A program made the position numbers and the translations under genes. A stretch of 64,000 nt of DNA from JAWLHK01 sp041690355 [NCBI: bacterium] (lineage in GTDB: Bacteria; J088; JAWLBW01), in NCBI GenBank assembly GCA_041690355.1, contig JAWLHK010000020.1, positions 1-64,000 on the forward strand, read 5' to 3'. The stretch's first letter is position 1. Each line of letters opens with the position of its first letter. The notes under the pieces are model-generated. The model did no database searches, had not been told where the DNA came from, and saw only the letters and a list, made by a program, of their open reading frames with translations. Below are positions 1 to 7,377 of this stretch, piece by piece.

Positions 1-2
1 CC

Positions 3-1421
3 GGCGAGATCTACCGGCCCTTCGTGACGCGTAACTACTTCCTCAATTCCGTGCCCGACAATCCGGTCTTTGCGCTTGCACGGGGCTATCATGCCAGGCT
101 CGAGGCATCGAACGTCATGCGCCGGAAGGCGTACGAGCTTCCCATGCCCGACGCGGTCGCCCGGTTGAAGGATGCATTCCGCCGGCCCACAAAGGGTTCG
201 ATGACTGCGGGCGCATCGGAGAGCTTTTCCGGCGAGGTAAGTGCCGCGGCCGAGGCGAAGTCCATTCGCCTGCTGCGCCGCCCTCGGCACGTCGTCCTGA
301 TTCTCGAGGAGAGCTTTTCGGCGTGGCCCCTCGATGAAACGGAACTCGGTTTCGGGAACGCCGTGGCGCCCCACATGAACCGGCTCCGGAAGGGCGGAAT
401 CGAATTCACGCGCCACATTCCGGCCCCCGACGGCACCTTGCGCAACCTGCACGAAATTCTGCTCTCGGCGTACAGCGAGGAGGCGCCGGGGGGAGGGGAC
501 CCCAACGCCCGGATTGCGGCGGTAAGCAGCCTGCCCCTGGCCATGGACGCCCTGGGATACAACCCGGTCTTTTTCTACGGCGGATGCTATGACTGGGGCC
601 AACTCTACCGGACGTTACCCGCCATCGGCTTTCGGGAACTCCGAGCCGGAATTGCCGCGCCCGACGACTTCATCTACGCGCTCGGGATGAGCGACGGGGA
701 ACTGTTCGACCTCGTTCGCGCCCATCTGCAGGAGGCCAGGACCGACCAGTTCATCGTCGTCCTGACGACCACGAATCATCCGCCCTACGAGGTGCCCGCC
801 GATTTTCGCGGGCGCTCCTTCTATCTGCCGAAAGCCTACCGGAACCGGTATCGCGACCTTGAGCAGGTGCACAAACGGTTCCGCTCGTACCAATATGCTG
901 ATCACGCCCTGGGCGAGTTCATGCGCGAGAGCCGGTCTGACGGTTGGTTCGAGGACACGCTCTTCGTGATTACCGGCGACCACGGCTTCATCGGGCTGCT
1001 CACGCCGTCACCGGCCGACGAGATCGCCGAGCGCCGCGTGCCCCTGGTCCTTTACGGTCCGCAGCTGCTTCCGGTGTCGGGCAGGAGATATGACCACATG
1101 ACGACCCATCGCGACCTGCTGCCGACGCTCGTCGAGTTGACCGGCGGCGCCCTTTCTTCGTCCTATGGGAAGTCGCTTTTCGACGATTCGACCCCCGAAT
1201 CGGCGGCGGTCGTCGACTTTGCCTGTGAAAATGGGTTCTGCTTTTTTCGCGACGCCCTTTGGCAGGTTGACGAACGCCTTCACCTGAAACCTGTCGCACT
1301 CTCCGGTGATGCGGACGACAGGTACAGGCGCTTGCGGGCGAAGTCAGGCGACCTCGTCGATGCATCGCTCCGGATCACATATGGGCAGCTCGGTCCAGAG
1401 GATGCCGCAGGTACGCCGTGA
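3..1421 (+). CDS. LTA synthase-like sulfatase-fold phosphoglycerol transferase (5' truncated)
   Basis: The reading frame is open to the left edge of the window, so the N-terminus is missing. A GTG at 24 is available but need not be the start. The visible part resembles the extracytoplasmic catalytic domain of the alkaline-phosphatase/sulfatase superfamily used by lipoteichoic acid synthases and related phosphoglycerol or phosphoethanolamine transferases. The metal-ligand block 'VLILEESFSAW' lies near nt 290-325. A 'GTLRNLHEILLS' block follows, where LTA synthases carry the nucleophilic Thr. 'FVITGDHGF' lies near nt 965-990. The usual N-terminal membrane helices would lie upstream. It overlaps the next gene by 4 bp, suggesting one operon. 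Family membership is fairly clear; the substrate is not. Confidence 0.7.
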   Translation, partial: GEIYRPFVTRNYFLNSVPDNPVFALARGYHARLEASNVMRRKAYELPMPDAVARLKDAFRRPTKGSMTAGASESFSGEVSAAAEAKSIRLLRRPRHVVLILEESFSAWPLDETELGFGNAVAPHMNRLRKGGIEFTRHIPAPDGTLRNLHEILLSAYSEEAPGGGDPNARIAAVSSLPLAMDALGYNPVFFYGGCYDWGQLYRTLPAIGFRELRAGIAAPDDFIYALGMSDGELFDLVRAHLQEARTDQFIVVLTTTNHPPYEVPADFRGRSFYLPKAYRNRYRDLEQVHKRFRSYQYADHALGEFMRESRSDGWFEDTLFVITGDHGFIGLLTPSPADEIAERRVPLVLYGPQLLPVSGRRYDHMTTHRDLLPTLVELTGGALSSSYGKSLFDDSTPESAAVVDFACENGFCFFRDALWQVDERLHLKPVALSGDADDRYRRLRAKSGDLVDASLRITYGQLGPEDAAGTP

Positions 1422-2008
1422 GCCCGCAGGTTCTCTACGCCGCACTCGTCTTCGTCAGCGGTTTCGCCGCGCTCCTCTACGAGCTCACGTGGCAGCGGGT
1501 ACTGCACGCGGTCTTCGGCACCGGCAGTGAATCTTTCGCGGCGGTGGCGGGCGCGTTCATGCTCGGCCTCGGCCTCGGGGCGCTCCTCGGGGGAAGGTGG
1601 GCCTCGCGGAATCCCAGGCGTCTGCTCGTGGCCTTCGCGGTCTGCGAGCTGTCCATTGCCTTCTTTGCGGCCCTGAGCATTGGCCTCTTGGGGCATCCGC
1701 TCGCGCTCTCCTCGGCGCCATTGACGGCGATCCTTTTCTCCACTGCCGTGCTCCTGCCGCCGACGATGTGCATGGGGGCGTCGCTGCCGCTGCTGGCGAC
1801 GTATGCGGTACGCTTCGACAAGCTCGCCGCGCCGGCAGTGGCGCGGTTCTACGTCGCGAACACGCTGGGCGCGTCGGTCGGGAGCCTCGTCTGCGTAACG
1901 CTGTTGTTCGGCGCGCTCGGTCTGCGCGGGACGCTTCTTGCGGCCATGGCGGGTAACGTAGTCGTCGCCCTGGGGGCGTTCGCGCTCAAACGGGAGACGG
2001 CGGCATGA
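1418..2008 (+). CDS. Membrane half of a spermidine-synthase-like (fused MFS/SpdS) protein, N-terminal unit
   Basis: A 196-aa, almost wholly hydrophobic protein with about six predicted membrane segments. It opens with 'FVSGFAALLYELTWQRVL', typical of membrane-bound spermidine-synthase-like proteins, where six to twelve helices precede a Rossmann aminopropyltransferase-like domain. A glycine-rich segment, 'GAFMLGLGLGALLGGRWA', follows. The start is GTG at 1418, overlapping the preceding stop, and the gene ends in an ATGA overlap with the next one. Relatives are usually one long chain; here the first helical bundle is a separate gene. Translational coupling suggests that the two products assemble together. 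Substrate unknown. Confidence 0.65.
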   Translation: MSPQVLYAALVFVSGFAALLYELTWQRVLHAVFGTGSESFAAVAGAFMLGLGLGALLGGRWASRNPRRLLVAFAVCELSIAFFAALSIGLLGHPLALSSAPLTAILFSTAVLLPPTMCMGASLPLLATYAVRFDKLAAPAVARFYVANTLGASVGSLVCVTLLFGALGLRGTLLAAMAGNVVVALGAFALKRETAA

Positions 2009-3504
2009 GGCGCCTCTCGTTTCCCCTCGTGGCTGCCGGAACGGGATTCGTGGGGATGTCGCTGCAGATCCTCTGGTTCCGTGGGCTCGACATCGCCTTC
2101 CAGGGGCGGCCGCAGACGCTCGGCTACTTCCTGTCCGCGTTTCTTGCCGGGCTGGCCGTCGGGTCGTGGGTCGCCTTCGAACACACCGCGGAAAAGAGGA
2201 AACGGACGGCTGCCGATCTGCGACTGACGCTCGCAGCCTCGCTGCTCGCTGTCGGCGTCATCGGGTACCTCACGCTTCCGCTCACGGGTCTGGCGGTGCG
2301 TTCGATTCCGCAGGGACGGTTCTTCGGGCTGGCCTTCGTCTTTCTCGGCGCGGCCGCACAGGGACTCGCCCTGCCGCTTCTGGTGGCGCTCGGCAAAGCC
2401 TTGTCCGGCGAAGAGGACGCGACGCTCATCACCCGCGTTTACGTGGCGAACCTGGCGGGCGCGACGCTGGGCCCGCTGGTCACCGGCTTTCTGTTGCTCG
2501 ACGTCTGGCCGGTCGCGGTGGCCGCCTTCGCGCTGGCGTCGCTCTCTCTGCTGTTGGCCTGCTTCGTATACCCTTCCGCGCGCGCGTGGCTCGGCGCCGC
2601 GGCGGCCCTTGCCGCGATGACGCTCGGTCACGGTGCGCTGTACGCGGATCTGTATCCTCGCCTCATGCACGGCAACACGGTCGACGACGCGGCGCCCGCG
2701 GTGATCGTCGAGAACCGATCGGGGGTCATCGTCGTGAGCGAGAGCGGCGTCGTCTACGGCGGCGGAGCTTACGACGGCCGCATCAATACGGCCCTGGATA
2801 CCGGGCGGAATCGGAACGGAATCGATCGCGCCTACATGGCGCTGCGTTTTGCTCCGCACGCGAAGCGGGTCCTCGAAGTCGGCGCTTCGGGGGGATCCTG
2901 GGCGCAGGTGCTCGTCAATGCGCCTGGCGTCGAGTCGCTTACGTCGGTTGAAATCAATCCGGGGTACGCCAGGATCATCCGGGGGCATGACGAAGTGAAG
3001 AGCCTGCTCGAGAACCCCCGATACAGTCTGGTCTTTGCCGATGCGCGCACGTGGCTGGCCACCCATCCCGAGGAGCGCTTCGATCTCATCGTCATGAACA
3101 CGACCTTCCACTGGCGAAGCTACACGACGCAGCTGCTGTCGCGTGAAATGATGGAGCTCTTCAAGAGCCGCCTTACGCCCGGCGGCGTGCTCTACCTGAA
3201 CACCACGGGCAGCGAAGCCGTGTACCGGACGGTGGCCACGGCATTCGCCTTCACGGCCACCTACGCCAATTTCATCGCCGCCAGCCGGCAACCGTTCCCC
3301 GCCGACCCCGACGGATTTTCCCGCCTGCTTGCCGGATGGAGAATTGATGGCGCACCAGTTCTCGGCGGCACCTTCGCGTCGCAGCAGGACGGAGTCTGGG
3401 GTCATCAACCGATCGCCGGCGACCGGGAGAGCCTGCTTGTCCGCTACGGCACCGCGCCGCTGATTACCGATGACAACATGGCGGTGGAGTTCTCCGCGCG
3501 CTGA
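2005..3504 (+). CDS. Spermidine-synthase-like methyltransferase-fold protein with N-terminal membrane domain
   Basis: 499 aa. Residues about 1-205 hold a second bundle of membrane segments, starting with 'FVGMSLQILWFRGLDIAF'. Residues about 215-499 form a SAM/dcSAM-binding Rossmann domain. The nucleotide loop is 'RVLEVGASGGSW', followed by 'LTSVEINPGYARII' and 'FDLIVMNTTFHWRSYT'. The last replaces the acidic catalytic motif of true spermidine synthases with an Asn-Thr-Thr-x-His-Trp-Arg motif seen in uncharacterised membrane-bound homologues. Aminopropyl transfer is therefore not assured. It starts at the ATG inside the ATGA overlap at 2005. With the two upstream genes it forms an envelope-associated operon. 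Confidence 0.65.
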   Translation: MRRLSFPLVAAGTGFVGMSLQILWFRGLDIAFQGRPQTLGYFLSAFLAGLAVGSWVAFEHTAEKRKRTAADLRLTLAASLLAVGVIGYLTLPLTGLAVRSIPQGRFFGLAFVFLGAAAQGLALPLLVALGKALSGEEDATLITRVYVANLAGATLGPLVTGFLLLDVWPVAVAAFALASLSLLLACFVYPSARAWLGAAAALAAMTLGHGALYADLYPRLMHGNTVDDAAPAVIVENRSGVIVVSESGVVYGGGAYDGRINTALDTGRNRNGIDRAYMALRFAPHAKRVLEVGASGGSWAQVLVNAPGVESLTSVEINPGYARIIRGHDEVKSLLENPRYSLVFADARTWLATHPEERFDLIVMNTTFHWRSYTTQLLSREMMELFKSRLTPGGVLYLNTTGSEAVYRTVATAFAFTATYANFIAASRQPFPADPDGFSRLLAGWRIDGAPVLGGTFASQQDGVWGHQPIAGDRESLLVRYGTAPLITDDNMAVEFSAR

Positions 3505-3601
3505 ACGGCTGCGTCGTGGTTCCGTGGATTACGCGGTACCGAGCAACACGCGGAGTATTGCAGAGGTTTGCCAAGCGTTCCGCTTCCCGGTACAGTTTCC
3601 C

Positions 3602-3790
3602 ATGGCCTGGACAGCGAGCGCTTCCCGATACCACTACGACCCCGCCGGGCGGTTGGTCGCGGTCGATCGCAACGGGCAGCCGCTGGCGACGTATACGTAC
3701 GACGACCCCGACACCGGTCTCGTCCGGTTTGGGGCGAGGGATTATCACCCGTATATCGGTCGGTGAACGGCGAAGGACCCTCGCTCGGCC
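3602..3790 (+). pseudogene. RHS/YD-repeat protein remnant with a nonsense codon
   Basis: In one frame the sequence reads 'YHYDPAGRLVAVDRNGQ' and then 'DTGLVRFGARDYHPYIGR', the YD-repeat and conserved C-terminal core of RHS polymorphic toxins. The next codon is TGA at 3764-3766, exactly where RHS proteins have the Trp of 'GRWTAKDP', and the frame continues 'TAKDP' after it. The YD unit runs directly into the terminal core, so the intervening repeats are deleted. No toxin tip or secretion domain is nearby. This is decayed debris, not a working gene. Confidence 0.75.
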
Positions 3791-3879
3791 CCTGATGTGC
3801 GCTAGTCTTGCCGTCCTGTATCGGCACGTTCGGGTCTTCGCGCCTGCCCTACAGGGAGGTAGGCAGACTGCGACTATGG

Positions 3880-4674
3880 CTACTCACTACTGCTGACAGG
3901 ATCGGGAAAAGCCGCCCTTAACTCGGCCTGGATGACTCGGCGCGAACTTACTGTAGCCTCACAGATATCGACACCTTTGCACCCGATAACTTCAGCCTCG
4001 GTGAGGAGAATGTCTATTACCAGAACGCCAGTGCTGGTAGGCCCCGTAGGAGGAAGCGTAAACGTAAGAATCCCATCTGAATAGAAGAGGTCTATGTCAT
4101 AGTTACTTGTCGACGCTTTAAATATCGGGGTCGCTTGCAGGTCGCCGTCCTTGTAAAAAGACGCGTACGCTTCCCCGACTTCCTCATCATCTGGACTTAG
4201 TTGAATGGCAACTTCTTCGTTCCACCGGAGCACGGCTTCGCCGGCTAGATTTGCCGAACGCGGTACTATCATATCGCGGATAACGACCTCCGCCCCCACC
4301 TCACCATCATCGATCTTGACAATTCCGTTGGTGCTCCCCGTTGGTAACTCCTCTAGTTCGCGCTGATAAAAGGGAAATCCGCAAGTCCCGCCTCGCCCGA
4401 ACATCGAATTCGTACCAGATAGTTCGAGCCCGTTGAAAGTCACCCTCGTTTCCGACGGCAAGGCGAAGCATTCGGCTGGATCAGCCCCGACTGTTACCTG
4501 GATGATGTGTGGGTAACCAGGAGTAGAATTTGGCATAAGCGCGACGGTAATGACCGAGTCCTGAAGCGCAGCAAGAGTTTTTACATCCGTAGCGTCAGAA
4601 CAGCCGACTTTGCATAAAAACACAAACCAGAGGCTACTCCGAACCATCTTTGGTAAACCCCTCAACTTCTTCAT
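3880..4674 (-). CDS. Putative secreted lipoprotein of unknown function, low GC
   Basis: About 264 aa if translation begins at the ATG at 4674; an upstream ATG at 4716 would add 14 residues. The N-terminus 'MKKLRGLPKMVRSS' followed by 'LWFVFLCKVGC' looks like a signal peptide. The Cys in 'KVGC' is a poor lipobox because Lys occupies the -3 position. The mature part is beta-rich and acidic with scattered Cys pairs, and I recognise no family. Base composition is close to 50% G+C, with AT-ending codons unlike the surrounding genes. Together with the RHS remnant and the toxin-antitoxin genes this suggests recent acquisition. No convincing ribosome-binding site precedes either start. Confidence 0.55.
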   Translation of the reverse strand: MKKLRGLPKMVRSSLWFVFLCKVGCSDATDVKTLAALQDSVITVALMPNSTPGYPHIIQVTVGADPAECFALPSETRVTFNGLELSGTNSMFGRGGTCGFPFYQRELEELPTGSTNGIVKIDDGEVGAEVVIRDMIVPRSANLAGEAVLRWNEEVAIQLSPDDEEVGEAYASFYKDGDLQATPIFKASTSNYDIDLFYSDGILTFTLPPTGPTSTGVLVIDILLTEAEVIGCKGVDICEATVSSRRVIQAELRAAFPDPVSSSE

Positions 4675-4787
4675 GGAGGATTGCTCGCTCACGACTCTCC
4701 AGTTTTCCGCTTCCATGTTTGGCTTCCGATTCTCCCATTTACCTTGGGTAGGTGTCTAGGGAATCGGGGGAAGTCCACCATGCACTC

Positions 4788-4812
4788 TGTTCGCTTCGCT
4801 TAGACTCGAACA
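4788..4812. repeat. Inverted repeat CTGTTCG/CGAACAG
   Basis: A perfect 7-bp inverted repeat around an 11-bp spacer lies just left of the duplicated gene fragment. No T-tract follows it, so it is not a convincing terminator. It may be a boundary scar of the accessory island. Confidence 0.4.
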
Positions 4813-4823
4813 GGTCAAGCTAT

Positions 4824-4924
4824 CCCCCCTCACCGCCGGAAGCGCCGGATGGGCCAGCCGCGGCGGCGCGCCTCGCGGGCGAGCAGGGGGTCGGGGTTCA
4901 CGGCCACGGGGTGGCCGACCGCTT
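4824..4924. repeat. 101-bp direct repeat, displaced copy of the HAD-phosphatase gene 3' end
   Basis: This stretch matches 5713-5813 at 100 of 101 positions; the difference is G at 4853 against T at 5742. It holds the last 32 or so codons of the HAD phosphatase gene and its stop codon on the minus strand, detached from the rest of that gene. Identity ends sharply on the right at 4924/4925. With the intact copy it brackets the MntA/HepT genes. This arrangement resembles an element integrated into a gene 3' end that regenerates the gene and displaces the original terminus. Confidence 0.9.
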
Positions 4925-4997
4925 TTAGCCACATCTTAGCAGGAGCTCCCCAGGTTGACCCCTGCAAGGGTCGGGGCTTGTCCTGCATTGGTTTCGC
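4925..4997. other. Non-coding left flank of the toxin-antitoxin cassette
   Basis: No gene is apparent. It contains a dyad, GACCC-ctgcaa-GGGTC, within 4953-4972, adjacent to the point where the duplicated sequence stops. It could be a terminator remnant or a recombination site. Confidence 0.4.
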
Positions 4998-5027
4998 TTG
5001 TTGAAGCTGGGATAAGGGCGGTAGAAT
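4998..5027 (+). promoter_or_regulatory. Promoter of the mntA-hepT operon, probably leaderless
   Basis: TTGTTG at 4998-5003 and TAGAAT at 5022-5027 are separated by 18 bp. The -10 box ends only 6 bp before the ATG at 5034, so transcription should begin at or next to the start codon. That predicts a leaderless or nearly leaderless mRNA for the antitoxin. Confidence 0.5.
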
Positions 5028-5033
5028 CAGTCC

Positions 5034-5324
5034 ATGGGCACGCATGATCTTTTACGGACAGAGCGAGAGCGAATTCGCCAGATCGCTGCCAAATATGGGG
5101 CGCACAACGTACGTGTGTTCGGCTCTTTTGCCCGAGGCGAGGCCACCAGCGAAAGCGATCTCGACCTGCTCGTAGAGTTCGAACCCAACCGGAGCCTGCT
5201 GGATATCAGTGGACTTAAAATCGAACTGGAGGAGCTGCTGAAAAGAAAAGTCGACATCGTGGAGCCCCAGGCTCTCCACTGGGTTATCCGAGACGAAGTG
5301 ATGGAGCAAGCGGTTCCGTTGTGA
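5034..5324 (+). CDS. mntA: MntA-type nucleotidyltransferase antitoxin (MNT domain)
   Basis: 96 aa with the minimal nucleotidyltransferase signature 'GSFARGEATSESDLDLLV' at about residues 30-47. This is the GSxxRG...SDxDL pattern that coordinates Mg-ATP. MNT proteins paired with HEPN proteins neutralise them, and in characterised pairs this is done by adding AMP units to a Tyr near the HEPN active site. The gene overlaps hepT by 4 bp (GTGA), antitoxin first, as is usual. It sits between the two copies of the 101-bp repeat. Domain assignment is secure; activity is inferred from the intact GSx10DxD motif. Confidence 0.9.
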   Translation: MGTHDLLRTERERIRQIAAKYGAHNVRVFGSFARGEATSESDLDLLVEFEPNRSLLDISGLKIELEELLKRKVDIVEPQALHWVIRDEVMEQAVPL

Positions 5325-5674
5325 AGTCGGATAAGCTGTATCTCGTTCACATCGCAGAAAGTATCCGACGAGTTGAGATATTCACCGCCGAAGGCGAGAA
5401 GGCGTTTTTTGCTGATATCCGAACGCAAGACGCCGTGCTTCGCAACCTTCAGGTGCTGAGCGAATCTACGAAGCGGTTGTCACCCGAAGTCACCGCTCGA
5501 TTTCCGCACATTGACTGGAAAGGGATTGCGGGCTTCCGCAACGTCCTGGTGCATGACTACCTCGGACTTCGCCTTGATAGGGTGTGGGAAGTCATCCGCA
5601 ACGAGATACCACCACTCAAGGCCGTGATCGACGAGCTCCTCGCCGAGCTGGGCGTCTCTCTGGATAACAAGTAG
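5321..5674 (+). CDS. hepT: HepT-type HEPN ribonuclease toxin (DUF86)
   Basis: 117 aa, alpha-helical, with the HEPN RNase motif 'RNVLVHDY' at about residues 82-89. This is Rx4H followed by x-Tyr, where the Tyr is the residue AMPylated by MntA in studied systems. 'IDWKGIAGFRNVLVHDY' is the classic DUF86 block. GTG start inside the preceding stop codon, with length and order typical of HepT/MntA modules. These RNases cleave RNA when unmodified and act in addiction or phage defence. Here the pair is the only intact cargo between two directly repeated ends of the HAD gene. Confidence 0.9.
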   Translation: MKSDKLYLVHIAESIRRVEIFTAEGEKAFFADIRTQDAVLRNLQVLSESTKRLSPEVTARFPHIDWKGIAGFRNVLVHDYLGLRLDRVWEVIRNEIPPLKAVIDELLAELGVSLDNK

Positions 5675-5712
5675 CAAGACGCTTTCGCGCTCTTTCCCGG
5701 GACGGCGGTACC

Positions 5713-5813
5713 CCCCCCTCACCGCCGGAAGCGCCGGATGGTCCAGCCGCGGCGGCGCGCCTCGCGGGCGAGCAGGGGGTCGGGGTTCACGGCCACGGGG
5801 TGGCCGACCGCTT
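5713..5813. repeat. 101-bp direct repeat, copy forming the 3' end of the intact HAD gene
   Basis: The right-hand partner of 4824-4924. This copy is in frame with the complete phosphatase gene on the minus strand, so the gene end was preserved or restored. The distance between equivalent bases of the two copies is 889 bp. Confidence 0.9.
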
Positions 5814-6387
5814 CGAGCATCGGCAGGTCGGTGATGCTGTCGGTATAAAAGACGGCGTCGCGCAGGTCGGCCGCTTCGCCGGCCGCTTCGCGAAGGTAGG
5901 CCCGTGCATGTTCCACCTTGCCGGCGCCGTAGCAGAGCGGGGGCTCGATGGCGCCGGTGAGCAGGCCGTCGGCGAGCGTGAGGCGCGTGCCGAGATAGTG
6001 GTGCAGCTTGAGATGGGCGGCGATGGGCATGCACGCATAGACGGTGCTCGCCGTCAGCAGCACGAGATGATCCCCCTGGGCGCGGTGCTCTTCGACCAGC
6101 GCGATCCCCTCTTCATAAAAAGCGTCGCGGACGAATTCGTCGAACCACTCCTGGCTCGCGCCGAGCACCTGCTCTTCGGGGACGCCCGCGTAGCGGCCGA
6201 GAAAGCTGGCGGTCACGTCTTCGATGCGGATGCGGTTCATCCGGTAGAGCAGCGTGTAGTAGAGCCCCCGGGCGAGATCGGTCCAGCCCAGCTCGCCGCG
6301 CTTGATCTGGAAGCGGATGAACAGATTGGCGCTGTTCCCCTTGAGCAGGGTGTGATCGAGGTCGAAGAAAACGTGTCGCATCCGCAA
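5719..6387 (-). CDS. HAD-superfamily subfamily IB phosphatase
   Basis: 222 aa. Motif I 'FFDLDHTLLKGNSA' (nucleophile and acid/base Asp pair) is at the N-terminus, and 'LVLLTASTVYAC' supplies the motif II Ser/Thr. 'GAGKVEHARAYL' carries the motif III Lys and 'FYTDSITDLPMLEAVG' is motif IV. This is the SerB/CicA-like IB subfamily acting on small phosphorylated molecules; the substrate cannot be told. An ATG two codons downstream is an equally good start. It is last in a minus-strand set with a DUF192 protein and a response regulator. Its final 32 or so codons are duplicated at 4824-4924. Confidence 0.88.
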   Translation of the reverse strand: MRMRHVFFDLDHTLLKGNSANLFIRFQIKRGELGWTDLARGLYYTLLYRMNRIRIEDVTASFLGRYAGVPEEQVLGASQEWFDEFVRDAFYEEGIALVEEHRAQGDHLVLLTASTVYACMPIAAHLKLHHYLGTRLTLADGLLTGAIEPPLCYGAGKVEHARAYLREAAGEAADLRDAVFYTDSITDLPMLEAVGHPVAVNPDPLLAREARRRGWTIRRFRR

Positions 6388-6437
6388 CCAAGTGTACAGA
6401 ATGCGCCCGGGGTTCGCACCCGGTTTGGCCCGCGGCG

Positions 6438-6878
6438 TCAGCGGGCGGCCGGCACGGGCTGCACGAGCGGGGGGATGGTCACGCGATTCTTCTCGGGCGC
6501 GAGCCGCACCGGGTGCCCCGGCGTGAGTCCGAGTTCGGCCGCGCGACCGGCCCGGAGCTCGAGCACGTGGCTCACCGGCGTCTTCGAGCGGTAGTTGGGG
6601 CAGGGCGTCTCGGGGCAGGGGGGCACCGCGGCCGCGACGTGATCGACGGTGCCGTCGGGACGCAGAAAGACGATGTCGATCGGGTAGGTCACGTCCTTCA
6701 TCCAGAAGTTGGCGATCTCGAGATCGTCGAGGATGAAGAGCATCCCCTGGTCGTCGCGCAACGCCGGATGCCCCTGCAGGCCGCGCCGCAGCTCCGCGGG
6801 GGTGCGCATGACCTCGACTTCGAGGTGCGTGACCTCGCCCGCGAGCGTGAGCAGCAGACTCAGAACGGCAATCCGCAT
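6438..6878 (-). CDS. DUF192 family secreted protein
   Basis: 146 aa with a short hydrophobic N-terminus ('MRIAVLSLLLTLAGEV') that probably acts as a signal peptide. DUF192 hallmarks follow: 'RRGLQGHPALRDDQGMLFI' where the family has its MFRxxLxxxxGMLF block, then 'FWMKDVTYPIDIVFL' and 'VLELRAGRAAELGLTPG'. The family is small, extracytoplasmic and of unknown biochemical role. It starts 8 bp after the response-regulator gene, so the two are probably co-transcribed. Confidence 0.85.
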   Translation of the reverse strand: MRIAVLSLLLTLAGEVTHLEVEVMRTPAELRRGLQGHPALRDDQGMLFILDDLEIANFWMKDVTYPIDIVFLRPDGTVDHVAAAVPPCPETPCPNYRSKTPVSHVLELRAGRAAELGLTPGHPVRLAPEKNRVTIPPLVQPVPAAR

Positions 6879-6886
6879 GGGGGCCG

Positions 6887-7255
6887 TCAGTTGGGGAGCG
6901 AGCGGCGGGGGAGCAGTTCGGCGACGACGCTGCGCAGCCGCTCGGGATCGAACGGCTTCTCGAGAAAGGCGGTCGCCCCCATCTCCATGGCTTTCTCTTC
7001 GTACCGCTCGCGGGAGAGCGCCGTGAGCACGACGATGGGGGTGCTGGGGAAGATGGTGCGAATCAGCTTGGTCAGCTCGAGCCCGTTCATCCCCGGCAGG
7101 TGCAGATCGATGAGAAAGAGGGCGGGCTCGCGTACGAGATGCTCGATGGCCTCGCGGGCGCTCGCAGCCGGGAGAATTTCGGCGCGGTCGCCGAGAACGA
7201 CCTGTACGATTTCGCGGATGCTCGCTTCGTCTTCGATGCAGCAGATGGCTTGCAC
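6887..7255 (-). CDS. Stand-alone response-regulator receiver protein
   Basis: A single CheY-like receiver domain of about 122 aa. The acidic pair is in 'CCIEDEASIREI', the phosphoacceptor Asp in 'LFLIDLHLPGMNG', the Thr in 'IVVLTALSRE' and the Lys in 'AFLEKPFDPERL'. The GTG at 7255 has AAAGG at a good distance upstream and gives the usual short N-terminus; a TTG at 7294 would add 13 residues. There is no output domain and no cognate kinase beside it. It is transcribed divergently from endonuclease IV and leads the DUF192/HAD genes. Confidence 0.88.
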   Translation of the reverse strand: MQAICCIEDEASIREIVQVVLGDRAEILPAASAREAIEHLVREPALFLIDLHLPGMNGLELTKLIRTIFPSTPIVVLTALSRERYEEKAMEMGATAFLEKPFDPERLRSVVAELLPRRSLPN

Positions 7256-7303
7256 GTCCGGCCTTTGGTGTGACGTTTTTTTCCGTGGTGGCAAACTGTC
7301 ATC

Positions 7304-7331
7304 ACTATACTTTCTTTCGCGGAATCATCAA
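7304..7331 (-). promoter_or_regulatory. Promoter for the response-regulator operon
   Basis: On the minus strand, TTGATG at 7331-7326 and TATAGT at 7309-7304 are separated by 16 bp. The spacing and boxes suit a sigma-70 promoter firing leftwards. It lies back to back with the nfo promoter. Confidence 0.5.
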
Positions 7332-7354
7332 GGGGAAACGGGGAAAAACAGTGT

Positions 7355-7360
7355 TATAAT
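7355..7360 (+). promoter_or_regulatory. -10 box of the nfo promoter
   Basis: A perfect TATAAT lies 17 bp before the ATG of the endonuclease IV gene, with 'GGGAG' between them as the ribosome-binding site. No good -35 box is visible, so the promoter may need an activator or depend on its -10 strength. Confidence 0.5.
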
Positions 7361-7377
7361 TCGGGAGCTTTTTCAAC

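Noticed and set aside
4830-5045. A 71-aa minus-strand ORF containing the HAD C-terminus
   Set aside because: It is a chimera of the duplicated gene tail and intergenic DNA, without a start signal; better described as the displaced repeat copy.
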